From: CAYSYY01 sp964576115 [NCBI: uncultured Gemmatimonadota bacterium]
GTDB taxonomy: Bacteria > Blakebacterota > Blakebacteria > Blakebacterales
Length of the DNA stretch: 16,804 nucleotides
Reading direction: 5' to 3'
Assembly: GCA_964576115.1 (NCBI GenBank)
Contig: CAZNUA010000064.1
Location: forward strand, 1 to 16,804
Positions 9,701 through 15,392 of this stretch are shown one piece after another (position 1 is the stretch's first letter; every line of letters begins with the position of its first letter). The position numbers were made by a program, and so were the translations under genes. The notes beneath the pieces are model-generated. The model searched no databases. It saw only the letters and a list, made by a program, of their open reading frames with translations, and had not been told where the DNA came from.

Positions 9701-10320
9701 TCGGCTACGGCGGTCTCGACCACGTGCTGGCCTGCGGCCGCGACGTCAATGTGCTGGTGCTCGATACAGAGGTCTACTCCAACACCGGCGGTCAGGCGTC
9801 GAAGTCCACCCCGCGCGCGGCGGTGGCCAAGTTCGCTGCCGCCGGCAAAGGCATGCCGAAGAAGGACCTGGGCCGTATCTCGATGACCTACGGGAACATC
9901 TACGTGGCCCAGGTCGCCATGGGCGCCAACGACAGCCAGTGTCTGAAGGCCTTCCTTGAAGCCGACGCCTACGATGGTCCCAGCCTGATCATCGCTTACT
10001 GCCACTGCATCGCCCACGGCGTGGACATGACCACGGGTATGACACACCAGAAGGAAGCCGTCGCCTCGGGTCACTGGCCGCTCTACCGGTACAACCCGGT
10101 CCTGCTCATGGAGGGCAAGAATCCGCTCAGCATCGACTCGAAGGCCCCCTCGATCCCGATCGAGGAGTACGCCTACAAGGAGACCCGCTACCGCGTGCTC
10201 ACCAAGACCAAGCCGGAGCGGGCCAAGATGCTGCTCGAGGCCGCCCAGGCCGATGCCGACCATCGCTGGGAAGCCTACCAGCAGCTCCTCGAGGCGTTCG
10301 AGAACAACGGCGAGAAATAA
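6742..10320 (+). CDS. nifJ: Pyruvate:ferredoxin (flavodoxin) oxidoreductase, single-chain
   Basis: A 1192-aa cytoplasmic enzyme, full length for the single-chain family. It catalyses pyruvate + CoA + oxidised ferredoxin/flavodoxin to acetyl-CoA + CO2 + reduced carrier, and can run in reverse. Domain I has YPITPSSSMGE (30-40) and the FHVSARS...LSIFGDHSDVM region of the pyruvate site. The inserted 2[4Fe-4S] ferredoxin domain has C699/C702/C705/C709 and C756/C759/C762/C766. The proximal cluster ligands are C830, C833, C858 and C1089 (CHCIAHG). The thiamine diphosphate site reads GGDGWAYDIGYGG (from 979) through VYSNTGGQASKSTP. No catalytic or cluster residue is missing. GGAGG 7 nt upstream sets the start. 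It lies 66 nt before the dihydroorotate-dehydrogenase-like gene, an arrangement seen in other bacteria. The enzyme indicates ferredoxin-linked, oxygen-sensitive energy or carbon metabolism. Confidence 0.97.
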   Translation: MSSARSIVTIDGNEAAARMAFKVSEVVAIYPITPSSSMGELADAWAADGQTNIWGTVPLVVELQSEGGASGAVHGALQGGALTTTFTASQGLLLMLPNMFKIAGELTPAVFHVSARSVAAQALSIFGDHSDVMAARSTGWGLLASGSIQEVHDLALIASAATLEAQVPIVHFFDGFRTSSEVMKIEALTDDDARAMINMEAVATHKARRMNPDNPFIRGTAQNPDVFFQARETVNPWYEKCPGIVQQAMDRFAELTGRSYHLFDYVGPEDAERVMVIMASGAETADETVRYLNETAGEKVGVVKVHLYRPFSVEHFMAALPATVQKIAVLDRTKEPGSLGEPLYTDVVTAVVEGMHRGLAPFDEAPIITGGRYGLSSKEFTPAMVKGVFDELKSDDPKNHFTIGIYDDVTNTSLTWDPAFSTESDDVFRGLFFGLGADGTVGANKNSIKIIGEETENYAQGYFVYDSRKAGSRTVSHLRFGKQPIHSTYLIHSANFVAVHQEQFLEKFEPLDKAVPGAILLLNTTTPPEEVWASLPRSTQEQVIAKNIEVWAIDAYRVAREAEMGARINTIMQTCFFAISGILPREEAIAKIKEAIKKTYGLKGDAVVQQNYAAVDRTLENLHRIEVGTEVTSTVERPPVVPVEAPEFVQQVTAEIIAGRGDELPTSKLPPDGTYPLSTTQWEKRNIAQEVPVWDPEVCIQCNKCVMVCPHATIRRKVYDPELLENAPETFKHTAASGKNWPEGWVTTLQVAVEDCTGCGSCVEVCPAKNKEVAGRKAINMEPQAPLREAEVENWKFFLDLPEYDRSALKISTVKESQLLQPLFEFSGACAGCGETPYVKLLSQLFGERALIANATGCSSIYCGNLPTTPWAANAEGRGPAWSNSLFEDNAEFGFGFRLAADKLGEYARELVGKLAGTLGDELATAILEADQSTEGGIGEQRRRVGELKDKLDQETDPLAAELLGVADFLVKKSVWIMGGDGWAYDIGYGGLDHVLACGRDVNVLVLDTEVYSNTGGQASKSTPRAAVAKFAAAGKGMPKKDLGRISMTYGNIYVAQVAMGANDSQCLKAFLEADAYDGPSLIIAYCHCIAHGVDMTTGMTHQKEAVASGHWPLYRYNPVLLMEGKNPLSIDSKAPSIPIEEYAYKETRYRVLTKTKPERAKMLLEAAQADADHRWEAYQQLLEAFENNGEK

Positions 10321-10386
10321 ACTTCGGGAAGGGAGTCGTCACCCGCATACCATCACGATCTGATCCACCGGGGAGGGAGTTGTGCA

Positions 10387-11373
10387 ATGGATCTGAGTAC
10401 CGACTATCTGGGACTGTCCCTGAAGAATCCGCTCGTCGTCGGGGCCTCGCCCCTGACCGCCGAGCCCGACGGCTGCCGGCAGCTCGAAGACGCCGGCGCC
10501 GCCGCCCTCGTACTGCCCTCGCTCTTTCAGGAGCAGATTATCCGCGAGAGCGAGGAATTCACCACGCGCATGACGGAGGGAACCGAATCCTTCCCCGAGG
10601 CGCTGACCTATTTCCCCGATTTCGACGACACCTACATCGGGCCGCAGTCCTACCTCGAGCACATCCGGGCAGTCAAAGAGGCGGTCGACATCCCCGTCAT
10701 CGCCAGCTTGAACGGCATCACCACCGGGGGCTGGACCGATTACAGCCGCCTCATGCAGGAGGCGGGAGCCGACGCCCTGGAGCTGAATATCTACTTCCTG
10801 CCCACCGATCCCACCATGAGCGCGGGAGCGGTTGAGGAACTCTATCTGGGCGTACTGGCCGAGACCAAACTCACCACCTCGATCCCGATCGCGGTCAAAC
10901 TGAGTCCCTGGTTCTCGGCGATCGCTAATCTGGCCACCCGGATCGACGAAGAGGGAGCGGACGGACTGGTACTCTTCAACCGATTCTACCAGCCGACCAT
11001 CAATCTCGAAACCCTCGAGGTTGAACCAGACCTGGTACTCTCCACCCCCTTCGCGAGCCGGCTGCCCCTGCGCTGGATAGCGCTTCTCTCCAGTCATATA
11101 TCGGCCAGTCTGGCCGCCACCTCGGGAGTACACTCGCACGAGGACGTTCTGCGACTCCTGCTGGCCGGCGCTGACGCCGTGCAGCTCGTCGCCGTGCTCA
11201 TGCAGAACGGCACCGCCGGACTCACCCCCATCCTCAAAGACATGCAGGCCTGGATGGAGGAGAAGGAATACGACTCGGTGGCCCAGCTCAAAGGCAGCCT
11301 GAACGCCGCCACGGTCGCAGACCCGGCGGCCTTCGAACGGGCCAATTACATGAAGACCCTTCACTCGTGGTAG
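10387..11373 (+). CDS. Dihydroorotate dehydrogenase-like FMN flavoprotein paired with nifJ
   Basis: A 328-aa TIM-barrel flavoprotein of the dihydroorotate dehydrogenase-like group. Recognisable parts are the N-terminal YLGLSLKNPLVVGASPLT, the strand LELNIYFLPTDP (131-142), the FMN lysine in AVKLSP (K171), and the FMN-phosphate region SGVHSHEDVLRLLLAGADAV (246-265). At the position of the catalytic Cys of class 1 enzymes (motif NLSCPN) it reads NIYFLP, so F137 replaces Cys; no Ser as in class 2 is there either. It is therefore unlikely to be PyrD. Its strong ribosome-binding site GGGGAGGGAG (10370-10379) and the 66-nt gap to nifJ support one transcript that ends at the hairpin at 11464-11489. 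An accessory electron-transfer or redox role with the oxidoreductase is an inference from conserved gene order; no reaction is established for this group as far as I know. Confidence 0.88.
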   Translation: MDLSTDYLGLSLKNPLVVGASPLTAEPDGCRQLEDAGAAALVLPSLFQEQIIRESEEFTTRMTEGTESFPEALTYFPDFDDTYIGPQSYLEHIRAVKEAVDIPVIASLNGITTGGWTDYSRLMQEAGADALELNIYFLPTDPTMSAGAVEELYLGVLAETKLTTSIPIAVKLSPWFSAIANLATRIDEEGADGLVLFNRFYQPTINLETLEVEPDLVLSTPFASRLPLRWIALLSSHISASLAATSGVHSHEDVLRLLLAGADAVQLVAVLMQNGTAGLTPILKDMQAWMEEKEYDSVAQLKGSLNAATVADPAAFERANYMKTLHSW

Positions 11374-11405
11374 GAGGGCCTTGACCCTGGCCTGTGAAAG
11401 TGGGA

Positions 11406-11450
11406 AACTGGTCATGAGGGCCCACAAGGTTCTCACACCGGACACCAGTT
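11406..11450 (+). other. Self-complementary 3' UTR element, possible small RNA
   Basis: AACTGGT (11406-11412) and ACCAGTT (11444-11450) are perfect 7-bp complements. Inside them TGAG (11415-11418) can pair with CTCA (11432-11435), giving a stacked stem-loop. The terminator hairpin follows 13 nt downstream. The stretch lies in the 90 nt between the stop of the dihydroorotate-dehydrogenase-like gene and that terminator. A TTGACC at 11381 could be a -35 element, but I see no good -10, so a processed 3' UTR product is at least as likely as an independent transcript. I do not recognise it as a known RNA family. Confidence 0.3.
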
Positions 11451-11463
11451 AAACACGTTGAGA

Positions 11464-11497
11464 GCCCCGTCGCCGTCAGGCGGCGGGGCCTTCCTTT
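11464..11497 (+). terminator. Intrinsic terminator of the nifJ unit
   Basis: GCCCCGTCGCC (11464-11474) pairs with GGCGGCGGGGC (11479-11489) over 11 bp with one G-U pair and a GTCA tetraloop. The T-rich tail CTTCCTTT (11490-11497) follows. It lies 91 nt after the dihydroorotate-dehydrogenase-like stop and 65 nt before the start of the next gene. It separates the nifJ unit from the adhA-ggt unit. Confidence 0.8.
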
Positions 11498-11562
11498 GCG
11501 AGGGGGATCCCGGCCCGGGAACCTGCCGTGCGGGATTCCTGTATACACTCGGGAGGCAGCCG

Positions 11563-12561
11563 ATGCGCGCCATGGTTCTGCACGAGCAGAAAGAGATCGA
11601 AGCACGTCCCCTGACGGCTCAGGATGTACCGATTCCCGAACCCGGGCCGGGACAGATCCGGGTCAAGGTCGAGGCCTGCGGGCTGTGCCGGACCGACCTG
11701 CATACCGCCGAAGGTGACCTGGAACTGCACCGCTCCCCCATCATTCCCGGCCATCAGATTGCCGGTACGGTCGAACATCAGGGACCGGAGACGAGCCGAT
11801 TCGCGATCGGAGATCGGGTGGGGATCGCCTGGTTGAACTCGACCTGCGGACAGTGCCGCTTCTGCTCCTCGGGTCGCGAGAATCTCTGCCTGGAAGGCCG
11901 TTTTACCGGCTGGGACGTCGACGGCGGCTACGCCGAGTATACCGTTATAGGCGAAGCCTGGGCCTACGCCCTGCCCGACGGGATCGGCTTCGTCGAAGCC
12001 ACTCCACTGCTCTGCGGCGGCATCGTCGGCTACCGCGGTCTGAAGATGGCCGAACCGGCTCCGGGGCAACGTCTGGGTATGTACGGCTTCGGGAACTCGG
12101 CTCACGTCATCATCCAGGTGGCCCGCCATCTCGGTTGCGAGGTATCCGTCTTCACCCGGGCCGAACATCACAAACAGCACGCCGAGGAACTGGGTGCCGC
12201 CTGGATCGGCACCCCCCCCGAACGCCCGCCGTGGCCGCTCGACGCCTCGATCATGTTCGCTCCAGCCGGTACGCTGGTGCCCGAAGCTCTGCAGACCCTC
12301 GACCGCGGCGGCACCCTGGTCCTGGGCGGTATCTACATGACCGCCATCCCCGAGATGGAGTACCTTCCCTACTTGTGGGATTCGAAAGTGCTGCGCAGCG
12401 TGGCCCATGCCACACGCACCGACGGCGAGGAACTGCTCCGGTATGCAGCTGAGATCCCCATCACCACCGACACCCGGACCTTCGCTCTCGACGAGGTGAA
12501 CGAAGCCCTGTTGATGATGAAAGACAGCCAGCTCACCGGTGATGCCGTTCTCGTTCCCTGA
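11563..12561 (+). CDS. AdhA-family zinc-dependent alcohol dehydrogenase
   Basis: A 332-aa medium-chain dehydrogenase/reductase, most like the AdhA subfamily of zinc alcohol dehydrogenases; it should oxidise an alcohol or reduce an aldehyde with NAD(P), substrate unknown. The catalytic zinc ligands are C42 (ACGLCRTDLH), H64 (IPGHQIAG) and C151 (LLCGGIVGYRGL). The structural zinc set is C95, C98, C101 and C109 (CGQCRFCSSGRENLC). The nucleotide-binding loop is YGFGNSAHVI (174-183). After H64 the usual Glu (GHE) is Gln. GGGAGG 6 nt upstream fixes the start at 11563. The 20-nt gap to the gamma-glutamyltransferase gene suggests co-transcription, though the two activities are not obviously related. 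No convincing promoter is visible in the 65 nt between the upstream terminator and the start; the sequence TATACA at 11542 lies too close to the ribosome-binding site. Confidence 0.93.
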   Translation: MRAMVLHEQKEIEARPLTAQDVPIPEPGPGQIRVKVEACGLCRTDLHTAEGDLELHRSPIIPGHQIAGTVEHQGPETSRFAIGDRVGIAWLNSTCGQCRFCSSGRENLCLEGRFTGWDVDGGYAEYTVIGEAWAYALPDGIGFVEATPLLCGGIVGYRGLKMAEPAPGQRLGMYGFGNSAHVIIQVARHLGCEVSVFTRAEHHKQHAEELGAAWIGTPPERPPWPLDASIMFAPAGTLVPEALQTLDRGGTLVLGGIYMTAIPEMEYLPYLWDSKVLRSVAHATRTDGEELLRYAAEIPITTDTRTFALDEVNEALLMMKDSQLTGDAVLVP

Positions 12562-12581
12562 CGACCGGGAGGTTTGAACCG

Positions 12582-14279
12582 ATGCGACGTCGCATCCCGA
12601 CCGTCATACTCCTGCTCTTTTTTCTGCCGAGCCTCCTGTGCGCCGGCCCCGGCCGGCTCTCGGCCCAGGTCCAGCGTACCATGCCGTGGCGCCCGCCCGC
12701 GGTGGGCAACCACGGCGCGGTGACAGCCGGTCACCCGCTGGCGGCCCAGGTGGGTTTTGAGGTCCTGCGGGCCGGGTACAACGCCGTCGATGCGGCGGTG
12801 GCCATGGCCGGCGTGCTGGGGGTCGTACGACCCCATATGAACGGCATCGGCGGCGACACCTTCATGCTCATCTACTCGGCAACCGATAACCGGATCTATG
12901 GTCTGAACGGCTCGGGTCGGGCAGGTAGCGGGGCCGATGCCGCCGAACTGCGCCGGCGCGGCCTGACCCGCATGCCGACCCGGGGCCTGGAGCCGGTCAC
13001 CGTACCGGGGACGGTGAGCGCCTGGGCCGCCGCAGTTTCCCGCTTCGGCACCCGCTCGCTCGCCGAACTGCTCCAGCCGGCGGTAACCCTGGCGTTCGGG
13101 GGTTTCCCCGTCTCGCCGAAGCTCGAGCGCGACCTGATCGCCGCCCGCGCCCTGATCGAACGCACTCCGGCCCTGAGTGAGATCTTCATGCCGGACGGAG
13201 AGCTGCTCACGATCGGCGATCTCTGCGTCCAGCCCGCGCTGGGCGCCAGCCTGCGCCAGATCGGCAGCAGTGGGGGTGAGGCTTTGTACCGCGGCGACAT
13301 CGCTGCGGCCCTGGCCGCCTTCTTCGCCGCCGAAGGTGGCGCGATCACGGCCGACGACCTGGCCGCTCATGAGAGCACCTGGGTCGAACCGATCAGCACC
13401 ACCTACCGGGGTCTCGAAGTCTATACCCTGCCCCCCAATACTCAGGGTATCGCTCTGCTGATGCTCCTGAACCTGGTCGAGACGGCCGGCATCGCGGAGA
13501 CCGACGCCGGTACCGCCGGTTACCTGCATACCCTCATCGAGGCCAAGAAACTGGCCTTCGCGGACCGGGACGCGCATGTGGCCGATCCCGACCGCTATGC
13601 CGCTCCGATCGACTCCCTGTTGAGTAAATTTTACGCCCGGGAGCGGGCCGCTCTCATCGATCCCGACCGGGCCGCGGTCGAAGTAGATCCCGGCCGGCCG
13701 GGTGCGGACTCGAACGACACCGCCGTCTGCACCGCCGCCGACATCTACGGCAATGTCGTGGTCCTTATCCAGAGCCTGTTCAATGTCTTCGGTTCCGGAG
13801 TCGTCGCCGGCGAAACCGGCATCATTCTGCAGAACCGGGGGGCGCTCTTCACGCTCGAGGCCGGGCACCCGAACGAACTCGCAGCAGGCCAGCGTCCCTA
13901 CCACACCCTCTGCCCCAGCCTCATCCTGCGCGACGGCCGCCCCGTGCTCGGACTGGCAACTCCCGGCGGTGACGGTCAGGCGCAGACCCTGGTACAGGTC
14001 ATCAACACCTGGCACCTCTTCGGGCTCAACATCCAGTCGGCCATCGAAGCACCCCGCTTCAGGTCTTACGACGGAGTTTCGGTGAGCCTGGAAGATGGCG
14101 TCGGTCTGGAAACGATTTCCGAACTCGAGTCGCGGGGACATGCGATCCGGCTTTTCACAACCGGGCTCTCAGCCGACTTCGGCGGTGCTCAGGGAATCGT
14201 CATCCTGCAACGGCCGGCCGGACTCGTCTATATCGCCGGAGCCGATCCCCGCCGCGAAGCCGTAGCCCTGGCATGGTAG
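12582..14279 (+). CDS. ggt: Secreted gamma-glutamyltransferase family protein (Ntn hydrolase)
   Basis: A 565-aa protein with a Sec signal peptide (MRRR, then VILLLFFLPSLLC, cleavage near LSAQ), so probably periplasmic. It has the family blocks AGYNAVDAAVAMAGVLGVVRP, MNGIGGDTFMLIY, VPGTVSAW, TLPPNTQGIALLMLLNL and FGSGVVAGETGIILQNR. The autoprocessing site should be before T380 (SNDTAVCTAAD), which would give a large subunit up to residue 379 and a small subunit of 186 aa. The nucleophile Thr is kept, but the following residues (TAV) differ from the TTH of E. coli-type enzymes, which fits the wider GGT-like/YwrD-like group. It would hydrolyse or transfer gamma-glutamyl groups, for example from glutathione, but another amide substrate is possible. 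GGGAGG lies 9 nt before the start, and the gene follows the dehydrogenase by 20 nt. No terminator hairpin with a T-run follows it. Confidence 0.9.
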   Translation: MRRRIPTVILLLFFLPSLLCAGPGRLSAQVQRTMPWRPPAVGNHGAVTAGHPLAAQVGFEVLRAGYNAVDAAVAMAGVLGVVRPHMNGIGGDTFMLIYSATDNRIYGLNGSGRAGSGADAAELRRRGLTRMPTRGLEPVTVPGTVSAWAAAVSRFGTRSLAELLQPAVTLAFGGFPVSPKLERDLIAARALIERTPALSEIFMPDGELLTIGDLCVQPALGASLRQIGSSGGEALYRGDIAAALAAFFAAEGGAITADDLAAHESTWVEPISTTYRGLEVYTLPPNTQGIALLMLLNLVETAGIAETDAGTAGYLHTLIEAKKLAFADRDAHVADPDRYAAPIDSLLSKFYARERAALIDPDRAAVEVDPGRPGADSNDTAVCTAADIYGNVVVLIQSLFNVFGSGVVAGETGIILQNRGALFTLEAGHPNELAAGQRPYHTLCPSLILRDGRPVLGLATPGGDGQAQTLVQVINTWHLFGLNIQSAIEAPRFRSYDGVSVSLEDGVGLETISELESRGHAIRLFTTGLSADFGGAQGIVILQRPAGLVYIAGADPRREAVALAW

Positions 14280-14286
14280 GCCGCCT

Positions 14287-14314
14287 TTGACGACCAGGGT
14301 GAATCCCCTACAAT
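14287..14314 (+). promoter_or_regulatory. Near-consensus sigma70 promoter for the KAS III gene
   Basis: TTGACG (14287-14292) and TACAAT (14309-14314) are separated by 16 nt; each hexamer has five of six consensus bases. Transcription would begin near A14321, leaving a leader of about 67 nt before ATG 14388. The promoter begins 7 nt after the stop of the gamma-glutamyltransferase gene and implies that the KAS III-MFS pair is a separate transcription unit. Confidence 0.65.
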
Positions 14315-14336
14315 GGGTACATCAATTTCAGTGACT

Positions 14337-14357
14337 GTCCCGGGATATACCCGGGGC
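14337..14357. repeat. Perfect hairpin in the KAS III leader
   Basis: GTCCCGGG (14337-14344) and CCCGGGGC (14350-14357) pair over 8 bp (one G-U in RNA) around the loop ATATA. It lies about 16 nt downstream of the predicted transcription start and 30 nt upstream of the start codon. No T-run follows, so it is not a normal terminator. It may be an operator overlapping the early transcribed region, an mRNA-stabilising hairpin, or a weak end signal for the gene upstream. Confidence 0.5.
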
Positions 14358-14387
14358 GCGAATCGGCCCTGACGCCGCGAGGAGATG

Positions 14388-15392
14388 ATGAACACACGCC
14401 TGACGAAGATCGCCGGCACCGGGCACTACGTGCCCGAACGCGTAGTCACCAACTTCGATCTCGAGAAACTGATGGACACCAGCGACGAGTGGATCCGGGA
14501 GCGGACCGGTATCCGGGAGCGCCGCTTCGTCGAACCGGGCACCGGCTCGAGCGACCTGGGACATCAGGCGGCCCTAGCGGCGTTGGATGAAGCGGGCTGG
14601 CAGCCCGACGAGATCGAATTCATCGTCTTCGCCACTCTCTCACCCGACTACTACTTCCCCGGCGACGGGGTACTGCTGCAGAACCTGCTCGGCATCGACC
14701 AGGTCGGCGCCCTCGACGTGCGCAACCAGTGCAGTGGCTTCGTCTACGGTCTCTCGGTAGCCGACGCCCTGATCCGCTGCGGTCAGTACAACCGCATCCT
14801 GCTGGTGGGGGCCGAAGTGCACTCCACCGGTCTGAACATGTCGACCGCCGGCCGCGACACCGCCGTGCTCTTCGGCGACGGGGGGGGGGCGGTCTGCCTC
14901 GAGGTCACCGACGGTTCCGACGGTTCGCACCTGCTCTCCCACTACCTGCACTCCGACGGGCGGTACGCCGAAGATCTCTGCATGCGGGTCCCCTCGGCGA
15001 AGATGAAGCCGGTCATCTCGCACGAACTGGTTGACAGCGATATGATCTACCCGAGCATGCGGGGTCGCGAGGTCTTCAAACACGCCGTCACCAAATTCCC
15101 GGCCGTGATTCTCGAGGCACTGGCAGCCGAGAACCTTACCCCCGAGGACCTGGCCCTGATCATTCCCCACCAGGCCAACGAGCGGATCACCGAGGGCCTG
15201 CGCAAGCGCATCGGCCTACCCGACGAGCGGGTCTACTCCAACATCGCCCGCTACGGCAACACGACCGCCGGGAGCATCCCCATCGCCCTGAGCGAGGTGG
15301 TCAAGGCCGGGATCATCGAGCGCGGCGATCTGGTCTGCCTGGTGGCTTTCGGCTCCGGTTTCACCTGGGCGGCCAGCCTGCTCCGCTACTGA
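14388..15392 (+). CDS. fabH: 3-oxoacyl-ACP synthase III (KAS III), FabH family
   Basis: A 334-aa cytoplasmic condensing enzyme. FabH normally starts fatty acid synthesis by joining acetyl-CoA (or another acyl-CoA) to malonyl-ACP. The N-terminal ITGTG-like strand (IAGTGHYVPERVVTN), SDEWIRERTGIRERR and the Cys-His-Asn triad are present: C115 (NQCSGF), H261 (IPHQAN) and N291 (YGNTTAG). GGGGAVCLEV-type glycine loop residues follow FGD (162-172). It is slightly longer than E. coli FabH (317 aa) because of an insertion around residues 195-225 (PSAKMKP to MIYPSM). Two adjacent ATGs exist at 14385 and 14388; the second is preferred because GAGG at 14379-14382 then lies 5 nt upstream. No other fab, acp or plsX gene is nearby; instead an exporter gene overlaps its stop. 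A role in making a special acyl product rather than bulk fatty acids is therefore possible but unproven. Confidence 0.92.
   Translation: MNTRLTKIAGTGHYVPERVVTNFDLEKLMDTSDEWIRERTGIRERRFVEPGTGSSDLGHQAALAALDEAGWQPDEIEFIVFATLSPDYYFPGDGVLLQNLLGIDQVGALDVRNQCSGFVYGLSVADALIRCGQYNRILLVGAEVHSTGLNMSTAGRDTAVLFGDGGGAVCLEVTDGSDGSHLLSHYLHSDGRYAEDLCMRVPSAKMKPVISHELVDSDMIYPSMRGREVFKHAVTKFPAVILEALAAENLTPEDLALIIPHQANERITEGLRKRIGLPDERVYSNIARYGNTTAGSIPIALSEVVKAGIIERGDLVCLVAFGSGFTWAASLLRY

Noticed and set aside
8002-10263. 753-codon minus-strand open frame
   Set aside because: It is the codon-aligned shadow of nifJ, caused by the lack of TTA, CTA and TCA codons; it has no family features and no ribosome-binding site.
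11542-11547. TATACA as a -10 element for the adhA-like gene
   Set aside because: No -35 lies 16-18 nt upstream, and the transcription start would fall in the ribosome-binding site.
12369-14141. 590-codon minus-strand open frame
   Set aside because: It is the antisense shadow of the gamma-glutamyltransferase gene and runs out of alignment into the adhA-like gene; the translation shows no domain.
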